Shown here piece by piece: positions 43,826 to 57,159 of a DNA stretch of 64,000 nt (position 1 is its first letter; each line of letters opens with the position of its first letter). The translations under genes and the position numbers were made by a program. Below the pieces are notes generated by a model that was not told where the DNA came from, did no database searches, and saw nothing but the letters and a program-made list of their open reading frames with translations. Source of the DNA: Lactuca virosa (Eukaryota > Streptophyta > Magnoliopsida > Asterales > Asteraceae); assembly GCA_928212115.1 (NCBI GenBank), contig CAKMRJ010005634.1:184073059-184137058 (forward strand). The letters run 5' to 3'.

Positions 43826-46800
43826 AAGTACCAAAATACTTAAAACTAACATTAGTTAGTTAAGTAGTCAATCAAAGATCAATTTTAGATCAAAAAGGGA
43901 TAAGCAAATAATATCATTAATGTCATGCAACATGTAACTATCCTCGAAACCCAAGTTTCTCTCAAGAATCCCAATATCACAAGTTTGATGGTTAGGACTT
44001 GAGTACAAAGAGAGCATTCCAAACATACACCATATAGATATGAAGGAGCGTATTCTAAACTCAACTAACGGGGACGATGCAAGAAGGAAGGTATTTCAAA
44101 CAAATATCTCCCTAGTCCACATCATCGGCTAAGTACTCATGAACCATCACATGAGCACCACATAAGGAATAACTATCACGCTTATGCATAGTAAGGATTT
44201 TCTAGAATCACTCATTGTCATCATGCATCATAATGGTCAATTGTATATGAATATAGTGAGGGACTCACACAGGCGCCCATCCTAGAATGTATGTACGTGT
44301 TAAATACCTCAAATCATAAAAGAATACTTAATTACATAGCACGATTTCATCAAAAAAATCATATCAAAATAAAGCATAAAGTTTCTTTAAATAATTTATT
44401 GAGTATTTGAAAATAATATCATGTGAAAACCTTTAGATAAAAGTTTATAGTTATTGAGACATATGCTCGAGGTAAACTCACCTTACTCCAAAGCTAGCAA
44501 TACCGTACTCTTCCTTAATTGGCTAGTTTTTCCAAAATTTATACTTCCACGTCAAACACCTAAAATCATCATAATAAAGTTTTCAAATGACCAATATACC
44601 TTTTACGGGTAAACACATCTTCTAACCACAAAATGCGCCTAAAATGTTCTAATGTGAATTAAGGAAGCCAAAGGAGTGAACAAGACTCAAAGCAATAATA
44701 CCAAAAATATAAAAATGGGATAGACCATGAAGTATCAAGATCTCCCCCGGGTATCATCGCAACTACTGAACAAAAAGACAGATTTTTGGTTTTTATTTCT
44801 TATTTAGCCAACCAACTTTCATTAAAACTTCAAAACGAACTCAATAACTTATAAGACTTCAAAAATAGGTTACAAATCTTTAAATGAACATAATAAAGGA
44901 TCCCCAAATGATTCATATCCTTGGTATGGATCTTAAACATTTAGATTTTATAAAAGTTATTTTTAAAGATCAATGAGGCTAAAACTACGAAATGAAAGTT
45001 TTGCTTCAGAAGACCAATTGATTTTATTCTACACATACTAATACACATATCAAAACCATTTTCAAGAGGGAAAAGGATGTTATATGAAATTTAAGCTTCG
45101 ACATGAGTTAATACCAAATCCCAATACTCATAAGAACATCAACAAAGGTTAGAACAACATTTATGACACTAGATGAAAAATTTGCAACTCAAAATATGAA
45201 GGGATGATAGATTACCAAAACTAGACATGAAGGTAAGATCAATATGTGAATTAAAGCTTGGAACACAGTTTTATAATCAAAAATGTTAAACTAGCCAAAT
45301 GACATATCATTAAAGTAAAGTTTTACACCTAACTTCATAATCACACCATGAGACAAACATTGTTAAGTGTGTAATACATTGTAATGGAAATACATAAACT
45401 TGTCATAAACTCAAACTCATATCATTTCTTGGAACCACCAATTTGATCTATGAACCCTAGGCTTAAAATATCCAAAAGATCACCATTAAAACGTGATTTA
45501 AAAATCAAGAAATCTCACCATAAGCCAATGGTTGACAAATTGATCATAAAATTAAAGTTTAGTACATACTCTAAACACAAGATCAAGCTTACATCCATTC
45601 ATGAACATGTAATTCGGACAGGAAGATCTATGGTTTTGGAAACCCATCAAATATCATAAAATTTAGAAATATCAAAAAGTTTTTCTAGTTGGAACTTGTA
45701 GCTAGATCAAGTAATGAAACCATAACATTAATCTCATAAGAATAAAACAATTTATGTACAAATTTTGGATTTGTAAAACCCACAAAACCCTAATATGAAT
45801 TTGACAGAAAAAGGGGGTGAAGAACAAACCTTCCAATCTAGATTATCAAGATGAATTTACCAAGACTTCAATCAACAACTTCAACCTTCAAACACCAAGG
45901 AAAAGGAAGTGGGATTTTGATCTTAATAGGGAGAATGACTAGAAACGTTTAAAGGATAAGTGGATTGGAGATATAAGAGGAAAAGAAGATAGGAGATTGG
46001 ATAAAAAAAAGGTATACGATGACATCACGACGCATCAACCTAAGTGGTGAAGTGTATCAACCTAAGTTTCGTAGGTTGACACTTTAGGTCCTTCTTCATA
46101 AAATCTTTACAATAACGGTCCCCAAACTAGTTAAAAACTTACAATAGTTCACATTTAATCAACCTCAATCAGAGCCTATACAAACTTGGTCCTAGATACA
46201 TATTCGGTCAACTCTTGAGTCAACTGTTAAAGCACAATCTGAGGTTCATTGAAGATTGGTTGCTTGTGGAAAGTTAGAAGTATATCATTTGGACGGACCA
46301 TACTGACATGTTTCAGATTGGGATAATTCTTGAACAGAATTGATTGTCATATGGAAATATGGAAATATTTCCATAATGGGAGTTGGTGATTAGAATCTGA
46401 ATGTGAGTTAGAAACCTTAATGCAAAGAAGGTGTTCAAGGAGTTACCTTGAATCTGATACTTCATTACCATGAAATTGCTTTAAGTAATACAGTTTCATT
46501 GGAGCATTTTGTGACATCGTTGGCAAAGTCTTTGTGACTTCTAGGCCATGTCATCACAAAAGGATCATTGCATGACAGGTTAGATTCTGACACATTTAGT
46601 GGTGACAAGAATTTTGGAAATTCTTACACTTTTAATATGGATTTGGAATTGTGATATGAGTATTATTGTAATTATGTCCAATTGATCTATTCACAAAGGA
46701 AGGACCATAGAGTGACATAGTATGCATGTTTATTACATGACATGACTAATGTTTAATTCAAGTGATTAGTTGATTACTCGAAACATTATACAATTAACAA

Positions 46801-46899
46801 GTCTAATTAATATGGTAATTAAATAATAAGTGTTTTATTTATATTCAATAGTTTCGTGACCATAGTTAATTAGGTTATTATTTTGTTTCACTTCGGATG
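43826..46899. other. Noncoding, LTR-like text on the minus strand
   Basis: No protein seen. The text around 45780-46080 (minus strand: TCTAGATTGGAAGG, AACCTACGAAACTTAGG) has the look of an LTR region but its ends are not found. A palindrome TCAACCTA-AGTTTCG-TAGGTTGA lies at about 46058-46080. Confidence 0.4.
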
Positions 46900-47647
46900 T
46901 TTTACTTCCCGAATAATTGGATTTTTCAAACATCCACAGTCGATCATACTTTGGAAGTAAGTAGTGAATTAAGACTATCGTGAATTGGGTTGTAGATTGT
47001 CTAAGGGTTTAGAGATGGCAATGGTATCCTGTAACATTCACGAGTACTTCTGAAATAGAGATTTAAGTATTGGATTAACCCACGCTCAGGGAATTACTTC
47101 ATGGATTTTATCACGAGTAATTTTGAGACGATAATATCTTATATTCTTGAAACGGAGACATATGAGTTTTTGTTTGCGAGTCATTTGTGCATTGATAATA
47201 CGTAAATGCATCAGTAACTTGATGTTATAAAATGTATTGTTGTGTGTGATTTGATGAGTAAATAGTACAAGCATATGAATCGAATTTTATCCTTTCCTTT
47301 TTCCCTAATGGGGAAAAGCGATATATGTGGGCCCCTCGATGATTTGATGATGACAACTAAAGTGCTTGGCCAAGCCTGGACTGAATTGATGTGTTCAATT
47401 AGTAGTCTGTTATCAGTCATCATAAATCAGAAATCGGGAAACAAATTTTGGACAGAGAGATTGATTATAATCTATGTCTCATGTCCATACGATATCTTGT
47501 AGAATGAAGGAATATTTGATCCCTTATCTAAGGACACATAACTGACTAGGTCAGAGTTCGACAGTGGCTTTTGAAAGCTACGATTGCTGGTCAAATTTTG
47601 AGGTCATACTTGCAATTATAGTAATTAGACTTATCCAAGTGGGAGAC
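46900..47647 (+). mobile_element. Copia 3' noncoding region and polypurine tract
   Basis: Contains CAGTCGATCATACTTTGG (46938) and GTAGATTGTCTAAGG, the reverse complement of text in 10060-10140, and ends TTATCCAAGTGGGAGAC before the LTR. This is the 3' part of a plus-strand relative of the copia at 8665-16595. Its coding part is missing. Confidence 0.65.
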
Positions 47648-48491
47648 TGTTGTATTAGGTGTCTAAGATCATAACTATAATTGGTATGTACTTGATTTGA
47701 TTGTACCATGGTCCTTTTGGGTTGCCTTCACTTTTGGAACTTGACAGGATGACTTTTGGAGAGAAGTTAAATTTATTGTTTGGAATAATAAATCCATATA
47801 AATGATTTGTTAATATGTTATGAAAATAATATATTAAATGGAAATTATGTTGTTTAATTAATATTTAATCAAATTAATTTGGAATTAATTTTGGGATTAA
47901 AGGAATTAATTAAAAGTACAGGGGTTGTTTTGCAAATCATTGATAGTTATGAAACTGGGCTCTTGGATTCCTTGGATAGGAATGGAGGAAAGTTATACGG
48001 TGGGCCTATAAGATTTTCATCCAAGGCCTTCCAAAGAGGAGTTCATGGGCTACTTAGGCCTTAAACATGGAATTAGGGTTTCCACCTGCAAACCCTAGCT
48101 TTGGGACTAAGCCACCTCATGTAGAAAAGGGATGTAACCCCTTAGAGTTTTTGGCCCTATGCCTGAAAACCCCAGTGGAACCGATTTTTCTAAGTATCCC
48201 CTCCTCTCTCCTCTGATCCTCTTGTAAAGAGTGTTTGTAATCCATTAGAGGTGACACATTTGAGGCACTAAGCTATCAAGAGTCAAGGATCTACAAGGTT
48301 TCTTGTTATTGCTACATAACAAGTAAGGTAAACTTCTAAACCCTAATTATATGTAGATTTTGATTTATATATGCTAGATCTAGGGTTTTGCTTTGGTATT
48401 CAATTTGCATGTTTAACTAGTATAAAACTTAGATCCAAAGCAATTAGGGTTGCATGAATGCATAGGTTGTAGTTTTGCTCAAAACCCATCA
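47648..48491 (+). repeat. Copia 3' LTR, 844 bp
   Basis: TGTTGTATTAGG to AAAACCCATCA. Both ends match the family of 15813-16595 (CAATTTGCATGT.TAA.TAG and AGCA.TTAGGGTTG near the end). The ORF 47879-48064 inside it is noncoding. Confidence 0.7.
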
Positions 48492-50497
48492 TAAATTTGG
48501 TTACCAATTGTTATGTAATTAGTTATTTTGATCTAATAAACTAATATTTTCACCAATTCATGTAGTAATATGTATGGTCATACACAAGCAAACACAGAAC
48601 TAGTTATTAATTGTAATTAAGCTATGTAAGATTTATCTAAGGCAATTAAGCAAACACAATTATGGTCACAATTATGTTCTCCCTCACATCTAAGTTTGTT
48701 ACTTTTATTACTTGATCTAGATGTGGTCACTCCTAGCTCTAGAAATTTAATAGTCACTAAATTACTAGGTAAACAAGTTCACGTAATTTAATGGCCACTA
48801 AGCTACTCTAAACTTGAATTTAAGCAACAAAGTCACAAACTTTAACATGCTAGGTAATGATAAAAAAAACACAAGCATAAATCCAACTTTATAAAATCCA
48901 ATAAATAGTAAACTAAACCACAGATTCCAGGTTTCATCTAGCTAAACGAAAGTAGACTAATTTAGCTACTCATAACTGAAATCAAACACACAAATTCAAA
49001 AGAAATTGACATGATTAAATTAATGCAAACCGAATGTAGTGTTTTAATCTTCAAATTCTCGATCTTCAAATAATATCTCCTTCTAAAGGATGTTTTTCGC
49101 ACTTCTCTGACCTCCAAACTTGGTTATCTCTCCAGAATATGTGTAAGCCAACCCCCTAAGTCGAATGAGCAAAGGGATATATATAGTTTCCAAAAATTAT
49201 GTCTCATGTCGTGAGAATTAAGTTCTCATATTGTGATCTCGTCAGAATTCGTGTTCGACAAGGAAACTGCATTCCGCGTAGCTATCTTCTAGAAGAATCA
49301 ATCTCACGTTGTGAGATTATACTCCTCATATCATGAGAACTAGGAATTAGCATTTGGCACAAAAACGAAAGTTATCTGAAATTTTGTCTAGTTTTCAGAT
49401 CATTTAGAATCTTTTTAATCGGAGTTACGAGTCATGAGATATGGTCAAAATATTGACGAGGGGTCAAGTTATCCAACAACATCCTTTTTGTATGTTTTTC
49501 AACTCCAATCCTACAAGTATCCAGCTTTTGTCGGTTTCGATCATTTTCTTTGAAAATGTCCACTTTTGGCTGTAAAATACAATTTAAACATTAAAAGTAC
49601 CAAATATATATTTGCAGTTAACCAAATTATAGCTTAAAATGTATTAAAATACTGTGTAGAAATGTGTATAAATATGACACTATCAGTAGCAAATCCTAGG
49701 TGGCGTCTACTTGGACTCTGACAACTTTGACATGACTCCCTCCAACTTAAATAACACTTGCATTCCAAGGAGAGATAAATGACACATCTCTGTTAACTTC
49801 CATGCCCACATAAAATTGTTTTTTGCCAACATCAGATGCCATGTCACTTTTACGAGTCTCACTCCCTCTCTCTCTCATTTAAATCTGTTCATATTCACTC
49901 CCTCTCCCTCTCGCTTAAATCTATTCATATCTACCTATTCTATTAAATGAAACCTTAATATGCCACTTGTCCATTGTCTAGCATCATTATTTGCCACATT
50001 GCATACTTCTAATGCATCTTCTTATATCATTATTCATTGGAATACACTTATTTTGGTAACAATATCAATTGTAATTCAAACATTAAAACAAAGGTCTTAT
50101 CCTAATTCGAAAATCGTAATCTATGTTATAATGATTGTCTTTAATATTTACGGACAACAAAATTAAATAATCAAAAATTTAATATAAGGGTTCTTGTGTT
50201 CAATATATGGATTTGTTTTATGCATATGTACTGAAATTGTAAAAGTTTTATTACACAAAAAATTAATATATTAATTTTCCGGATAAGTAACTTGCGATTT
50301 GTGATATCTATCCAAATTTTCATTAAACGTAGAATACTTTAATATACTTTAAGGTATTACTTAATAGAATAAGTTAGTAATTTAAAAATCGTAATTACAC
50401 ATGGAATAGTTTGTCTGTTTGGAAGTCTAATTTCGATACATGTGATATCCTCAAAATAATATTTATTATACTCTTTTAAATTATGTATTTCGTCTTT
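48492..50497. other. A+T-rich spacer with a palindrome cluster
   Basis: No gene seen. Between 49199 and 49350 short palindromes occur (TCTCATGTCGTGAGA, TCTCACGTTGTGAGA, CTCATATCATGAG), similar in design to those of the LTRs. CTCCCTCTC runs near 49860 and 49895. Confidence 0.45.
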
Positions 50498-50505
50498 GTT
50501 TAAAA

Positions 50506-50987
50506 TAGGGTTGTTTGCGGTACGGTTAGGTGCGGTTTTGAATCAAAACCGCAAACCACACCGCATATGCGGTTTGAGTTTTTTTGAAACCGCACCATGA
50601 ACGATTGGAACCGCGTTAAGCGGTGCGGTTTATGCGGCTTGAGTGCGGTTCGATAAGTTGTTTAATTAATAACTTTCACAAACCAAAACATTTCGTTGAT
50701 TTTAGTATTAGCTTTTTAAAAAACCAAAAATTTAGGTTGATTCGGTCCTACTGTGATATGAAACGGATAAAAAGAACCCATAAAAAGTAAACGAAATTAA
50801 TTTCATATATAATGCAACTGTATTTCTTATTCCATGGTCGACATAACAGTAACTTATATAATTATGTCATTTTCACTAAGAATTCTTAATAACTTTAATT
50901 GTAATTGCTACCAAGAATCACCCAATGCTAATTCTATTTATAAAACTAAATCAACAAACTTTTTTCTCATTTTATTTATGTAGAATG

Positions 50988-51061
<74 letters not shown>

Positions 51062-51237
51062 TGGTGCGGTGCGGTGCGGTTTGAACCGTGGTTTTATAGC
51101 TAAAAACCGCAAACTACACCATAATGTGCGGTTTAGAAAATTAGAAACCGCAACCGCATCGCGGAAGTTATAAACCACGCTATGCGGTGCGGTTTGATGT
51201 GGTGCGAGCGGTTTATGCGATTTGGTGCACACCTCTA
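50506..51237. mobile_element. hAT-like nonautonomous DNA transposon
   Basis: Ends TAGGGTTGTTTGCGG and, inverted, TAGAGGTGTGCACC. Flanks GTTTAAAA (50498-50505) and GTTTAAAC (51238-51245) form an 8-bp target duplication with one mismatch. Both subterminal parts are packed with TGCGGTTT in both orientations. The middle holds a (TA)n(CA)n tract. No transposase ORF. Confidence 0.75.
50990..51061. repeat. (TA)n(CA)n microsatellite inside the hAT-like element
   Basis: TA dinucleotides to about 51037, then CA dinucleotides. Confidence 0.95.
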
Positions 51238-51580
51238 GTTTAAACATAACATAGAAATCTTACTAGTAAAGTTTTAACAATTAACTTTATTTTAAAATAT
51301 ATAATGTTTGCCTTTTAACACATTCAAACAATAAAATTCAAATTCAAATTCAAAATAGATAAATTTGTAAGAACTAGTTTTCAAAATAGTGCAGAGAAAG
51401 ATTGAAATTATTGATTTTAAATAAAAATTGTAATTGGATAAATAAAACTTCAATGTTATATACCAAGAAATTCTTCAAAATCTATATTAAAATATTATGT
51501 TTATTTTACTTATTATCACATTAATTTAGGATTACAAGCCAAAATCCATTGCATTTTTTTGGTTTTGTTGACATTTGATA

Positions 51581-51584
<4 letters not shown>

Positions 51585-51646
<62 letters not shown>
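51585..51646. repeat. (TA)n microsatellite
   Basis: About 62 bases of TA directly before the Helitron-like 5' end. Confidence 0.93.
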
Positions 51647-52170
<524 letters not shown>

Positions 52171-52288
52171 CGGGTTATAACCTAATGATCCAATTACTAG
52201 TTGTAAAAAATATATCATTTGTGATAATGAATTATCGTTCAAAAACGACATATGAAAATAATCGATAACACTTTTTTTTTATTTGAAA

Positions 52289-52714
52289 TTAGGTGTAAGA
52301 CTCATGTATTACATGAGTTTATTTTAAAGAAAAAAATATTAAATTTTAAACATTTGAGAAGTTTGAATTTATGAGAAAAAAAATAGAAAAATATTGAATT
52401 ATTAAAATTAAATTGTTTGATTTTCTTTTAAATTAAACAAATAATTTAGACAAATAAACAAAGAAAACTAATGAAACTTTAATTTAGAAAATTTTAAATT
52501 AAAAGAAAATCAATTAATGAAATTGATATGCATTTATTATTACATTTATTGTAATTATTACATTTAATATTATGTGGAAATTAATAAAATAAAAAAAACT
52601 ACAAAATGCCACGTGGAAAAAAATTAATTGAAAATAACCACAAAATGACATGTGCCAAACCATATCAATGAGAGTTTGACATGTGACAAAAAATTCTTAA
52701 TTTATTAGGGAGGA
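52289..52714 (-). mobile_element. Helitron-like nonautonomous element B
   Basis: Minus strand 5' TCCTCCCTAAT, 3' hairpin ACTCATGTAATACATGAGT, then CTTACACCTAA followed by T, a proper CTRR end between A and T. It matches element A and element C (55424-55844). Confidence 0.65.
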
Positions 52715-52879
52715 TAAGATGCTTAATAAACTAATTCATATAACGTAGCCGCAAAATTGGTTTTCTCATATATTACAAACACAATATGTATATCAAGGGG
52801 ATCTTATTTTATACAATGCAAAATTCCCTAATAAAAATTTAAGCTAATTTCTTTTCACTCTGTTTCATTTAATAATATC

Positions 52880-53479
52880 TCAAATCTCATATGCATATTC
52901 ATAGTAAGGCATCCCATACATGCCGTAGTAGTATTGGTACGGATTAAAATTTAGTGAGGCCACCGTGGGATTTGTTTCCTTTGCCGCATCTGGTTTCTTC
53001 TCCTCCACCGGACCAACACTCACTAGTTCTGTGTATCCGACACCTTTCCTTAGCAAGGTCGTCAGTTCAACTGAGTCAATTCCTTCTCCGGTCACCGCTA
53101 TCTGGTCTTTATCTGAACCTAGGAAAGAAGCTGATTCCACACCTGTTCATCATTCATTTTCAGATCATGATTTAGTCAAGTAATTCAATCAATTTCAATT
53201 GACGTTAACATTTAGTTTGGGATAGTCATATATATGAACTTGAGATTGTGAAAGAAATTGTTTTTGGTGTTCATTGTGACTTTCACCAAAATATATCTTA
53301 CCGGAGAGACTAACGGCGATTTGAAGAGCCTTACTAGCTTTCTTTTTGGTGTTCATTGTGACCTTGACCACAATTTTTTGCTGCAGAACCAATCAATTAC
53401 ACAAATTGAGATCCACTATTCGAAAAATATTCAAAATGGAATCGAATTGAACGAGCAATCAGGCATGTACCTTTGCCAT
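52880..53479 (-). CDS. HMA-domain protein, HIPP/HPP-like, three exons
   Basis: Exons 53479-53471 (ATGGCAAAG), 53380-53302 and 53142-52880, introns of 90 and 159 bp with GT..AG ends (GTACATG..TCTGCAG; GTAAGATA..GAACAG). The joined frame is 116 codons: MAKQKIVVKVTMN, KASKALQIAVSLS, then ESASFLGSDKDQIAVTGE, VELTTLLRKGVGYTELVSVG, an Ala/Lys linker and a Tyr-rich tail NPYQYYYGMYGMPYYEY. This is the fold of heavy-metal-associated plant proteins. The metal-binding CxxC is replaced by TKKKA, and no C-terminal CaaX prenylation box is present, so metal binding and prenylation are doubtful. Such proteins are linked to metal handling and stress or immunity; the role here is unknown. A decayed copy lies at 33050-33560. 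Start chosen because exon 1 is followed by a strong donor and preceded by a TATA box at about 110 bp. Confidence 0.88.
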
Positions 53480-53590
53480 TTCTGTGAATTAGATGATGAT
53501 TTGTCTGCGAGTGTATCTGTTTTGGATCTAGTAAATCAGAAAGTAAGAGGATATAGAGAAGATGTGTGAAGAGTGAAAGTTCTGAGAGGG

Positions 53591-53598
53591 TATTTATA
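53591..53598 (-). promoter_or_regulatory. TATA box of the HMA gene
   Basis: Minus strand CTATAAATAC, about 112 bp upstream of the ATG, leaving a 5' UTR of roughly 80 bp with CT-rich text. Confidence 0.7.
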
Positions 53599-53959
53599 GT
53601 CAGCGTCCATGGAGTTCACAGTAAATCAGAGGCGGAAGACGACGAGGTCAACGCCGTGGGAAGGAAGCTTCCCACTAATTACAAATGGTACGATAACTTT
53701 TCGGACCATATATGTATACGTTTTCCGTTTCAAAACTTTTGTTGACATGCGTTTTCATTCGCATAAAAGTTTCAAATTGCCCCTTTTAAAATAAGCCAGA
53801 CTTACAAATGAATAAAGGTAACAAAAGGTGATACATAGAGCTTTTTCTTATATATGTAACTTATTGCTAGATTATTGTTTATTACCAAAAGTAATAATAT
53901 AGACGACAATTAAACACGTGACGATGAAATTGGACCTGAAGCTTTCATATTAAATCATT

Positions 53960-55408
53960 GGGAATATGACTTATTAAGGTAATTAACTTTTCGGTATTTT
54001 TATATTTGGGTAACTATCTTTTTTTGTACATATCTAGGTAACAAACTTTTTCGTCCCTAACTTATTTATTTAACTTGGATGGTCCCTACTGTTTATTTTT
54101 GTTGTGCGTTTGGTCACTGTCTTTCCTAAAAAGACTATTGTACCCTTATTAATTTATTTTTTAATTAATTTTCTTATTTATGTATTTATTTTTTACATAT
54201 TTAAAAAAATTAATTTTCCTCGGATGATCCCTACTGTTTATTTTTTAATTAATTTATTTTTTTTAACTCGGATGGTCCATACTGTTTAATTTTGTTACGA
54301 GTTTGGTCTCTGTCTTACCTAAAAAGATTATTGTGCCCTTATTAATTTATTTTTTAACTAGTTTTCTTGTTTATGTACTTACGCTTTATATATTTAAGAA
54401 AATTTAGTAGACCCCAAATATCTGTATCTCCTCACTATCCCATCTCTCATCCTTCTCAACTTCTATTTATTTTCCATCTTTAGTGATATCGACGTATTCA
54501 TCATCCTTTTTTTTTTCGGTCCTTCAACTCCGTCGAATCAACACCACAACCCACTAAAGATGAAGAGACAGTAGGTTATGGTGTTGGTTCGCCAGAGTTG
54601 AAGTACCAAAAAAAGAAGGATGATGAAAACGTCGATGTTACTAAATATGGAAAAGAAATAGAAGTTGGGGAGGATGAGAGATGAGATGGTGACCGGTAAG
54701 ACCCAAATTAAATTTCTCAAATGTGGTTTCAGGTTTACGGTGAGGAGATACAGATATGTGGGGTATATTAATTTTTTTAAATATATAAAAAATAAATACA
54801 TAAATAAGAAAATTAATTAAAAAATAAATTAATAAGGGCAAAATAGTCTTTTTAGGTAAGAAAGGGACCAAACGCGTAACAAAAATAAATAGTAGGGACC
54901 ATCCGAGTTAAAAAATAAATTAATTAAAAAATAAACAGTAAGGATCATCCGAGGAGAGATACAAATATGTGGGGTCTATTAATTTTTTTAAATATGTAAA
55001 AAATAAATACATAAATAAGAAAATTAATTAAAAAATAAATTAATAATGATACAATAGTCTTTTTAGGAAAGACGGGACCAAACGCGCAACAAAAATAAAC
55101 AGTAGGGACCATCCAAGTTAAATAAAATAAGTTAGGGACCAAAAACACAAATTCCCCCAAACCACAGGGACCATTCGTGTAAATTAATTTTTACTTTTTG
55201 TTTTGTTCGGTAACTATTTTTTTGTACACATCTAGGTAACGAACTTTTTGAAAGCGTTCACATCTACGATTTAACCTGCTATAGCAGGTCATGATGGTCA
55301 TATGTGAACACTTCCAACAAGTTTGTTACCTACATGTGTACAAAAAAAAGATAGTTACCCAGATGTGAACATACCGAAAAGTTAATTACCTTAATAAATC
55401 ATATTCCC
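53960..55408. mobile_element. Long foldback element with terminal inverted repeats
   Basis: Ends GGGAATATGA(C/T)TTATTAAGG and the same inverted at 55408; about 90 bp of terminal repeat. Inside, most of the left half (54050-54545) pairs with the right half (54565-55130) including ACGTCGAT, GGATGGTCCCTACTG and CCTAAAAAGACTATTGT. The axis is near 54555. A second end with AATGGTCCCTGTGGTTTG (minus, about 55175) suggests a nested element. Mutator-like origin is possible; flanking 9-mers match only 5 of 9. The ORFs in it are noncoding. Confidence 0.7.
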
Positions 55409-55423
55409 TAGAAATTTAAACAA

Positions 55424-55844
55424 ATCATACCTAATAAATAAAAATAATTTTGTCTTTTGTCATCATTTTATATATTATGTCGCATTTCATTTTGTGGTAA
55501 TTTAAATTAAATTATATTTATGTATCATTTTGTGTTTTTTTTTATTTTATTAGATTTCATATAATACTAAAATGTAATAAATGTAATAATAAATGTACAT
55601 CCAATTTATTAATAGAATTTTCCTTATAATTTCTAAATTTTTAAATTGAATTTAATTATTTTAGTTTTTATTTATTTAAATTATTAGTTTAAACTGAAAA
55701 ATAAATAAGCATTTCAATTTTAATAATTAAATTTTTTTCTTTTTTTCTTATAAATTAAAATTTTCTATATTGTTAGATCTTCATATTTGTTTTTTTTTTT
55801 TATTTTTTTGATAAACTCATGTAATACATGGATCTCACAACTAG
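55424..55844 (+). mobile_element. Helitron-like nonautonomous element C
   Basis: TACCTAATAAATAAAA start and the 3' hairpin ACTCATGTAATACATGGAT, CTCACAACTAG followed by T. Same family as elements A and B. 5' end approximate. Confidence 0.55.
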
Positions 55845-55904
55845 TATTATACTATACTAAATTTAACATCTCATCAATTTGTTTCTTTTAATTTCTAACT
55901 TTTA

Positions 55905-56325
55905 GGCAGTGATCTAAAATTCGGTTTCAACCCGTCGGTTGAACTCGTCGTACTACGAACCAGAAGTGAGAGTGGTTCAACAACGTCCGTCCGGTTTTAT
56001 GCTAAATTATAGACCGGTTTGAACCGGGCGGTTTCTTCAAAATCGAGTTAAACTGGTGTGATAGAATCAATAAAAAACTGTTTGAACAGGTTTATTAGAC
56101 TTAAATAGTCGAATTTCACTTAAGTCATTAAAAAAAATAGTCTCTTCTAAAGAAAATTGAATTAGCTCGATCGTTCAGGTTTTCTGGAGTGTACACAACT
56201 CGAAGGCCGACGCACATCATTGTCGAATGTAGACTAATAGTTGAATCGGTTGGACCGACGGTTAAACCGGTGCTGAATGAACCAATGTTTTAAAACCGGA
56301 TTGAACCGGTCGGTCGAGTCAGTCG
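55905..56325. repeat. CCGGTTTGAACC-rich repeat, possible DNA transposon remnant
   Basis: CAGTGATCTAAAATTCGGTTTC (about 55910) and CAATGTTTTAAAACCGGATTG (about 56282) are two related, same-orientation starts, and GGTTTGAACCGG-like text recurs. Reminiscent of hAT-type ends. No target duplication identified. Confidence 0.35.
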
Positions 56326-56873
56326 CAAGGGGAGGGAGAAGGAGTCGGTCGAGATCGACGATTTCTCTTTGGCCTTCTTGAGTTCGTCGCCGACAGCCAC
56401 GGGTCGAGGAAGGTGAAGTAGTTGCAGTCGATTGGGAGTACCGGTGGTTGGGAAATCACAAGCGAGAGGCGCCGGTAGAACGACTTCCGTCCTCTGCCTT
56501 TGACTGATCGGTCAGCAACACACGAAGAAGAAAGGACTTCAATCCTCTGCCTTTGTCTGATCAAGAAAAGGGACCTGATCGGAAGCAACAACGGATTAAG
56601 GGGGATGTATGTGGGTGGTTCAGTCGACGAAAAGAATAGGAGGAGGGGGGTTGTAGTCTTCACGGTGGTCGGAATCACAACTCCACCTCCGGTGGCTTCT
56701 TTCAATTGTTTTTTTTGTCGTCGGTATCAAACATGAAGGGACAAGTAGCAGCGAGAAATCTATGGTGGGGTGGTGGTGCTACATGATCTGTGGGAGGCGG
56801 AGTGGGCTTGTGATTGACTTTGGAACGAAGGCAACAACCTCCCCTCTCTGGTTTCGTTTTTCTGGTGATACTA

Positions 56874-56916
<43 letters not shown>

Positions 56917-57159
56917 GTTAGAGGGAAAAGGGTAGTAAGGGACAAGGAAGGTGAAGTACCTTCCAATTGAAGCATTTCAGCCTCATTTAATGTCTTTGTT
57001 GACTTTTTAATAATATTTTTGGTAATAATCAAGTGCAATGTATTTTTTTGATTCTCGATTCTCGTGCCTTCGTACCGATTCATAAAAAATTTCGGAAAGT
57101 GCCTGCATAATGTCCCAGTCGTGGTGATTCCAGAAATGCAGAATGATTTCAATTCTAAT
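56326..57159. other. Mixed noncoding stretch with a weak ORF
   Basis: Minus ORF 56705-56319 (128 codons, Arg/Pro/Ser-rich) resembles nothing I know. It contains the (GA)n tract below. May be part of the adjacent LTR or its flank. Confidence 0.35.
56876..56913. repeat. (GA)n microsatellite
   Basis: About 38 bases of AG dinucleotides. Confidence 0.95.

Noticed and set aside
53258..53569. 103-codon plus-strand ORF
   Set aside because: Antisense to exons 1-2 and introns of the HMA gene.
54104..55160. Membrane-like ORFs (FLINFLIYVFIFYIF) in three places
   Set aside because: They arise from A+T-rich repeated arms of the foldback and occur on both strands.
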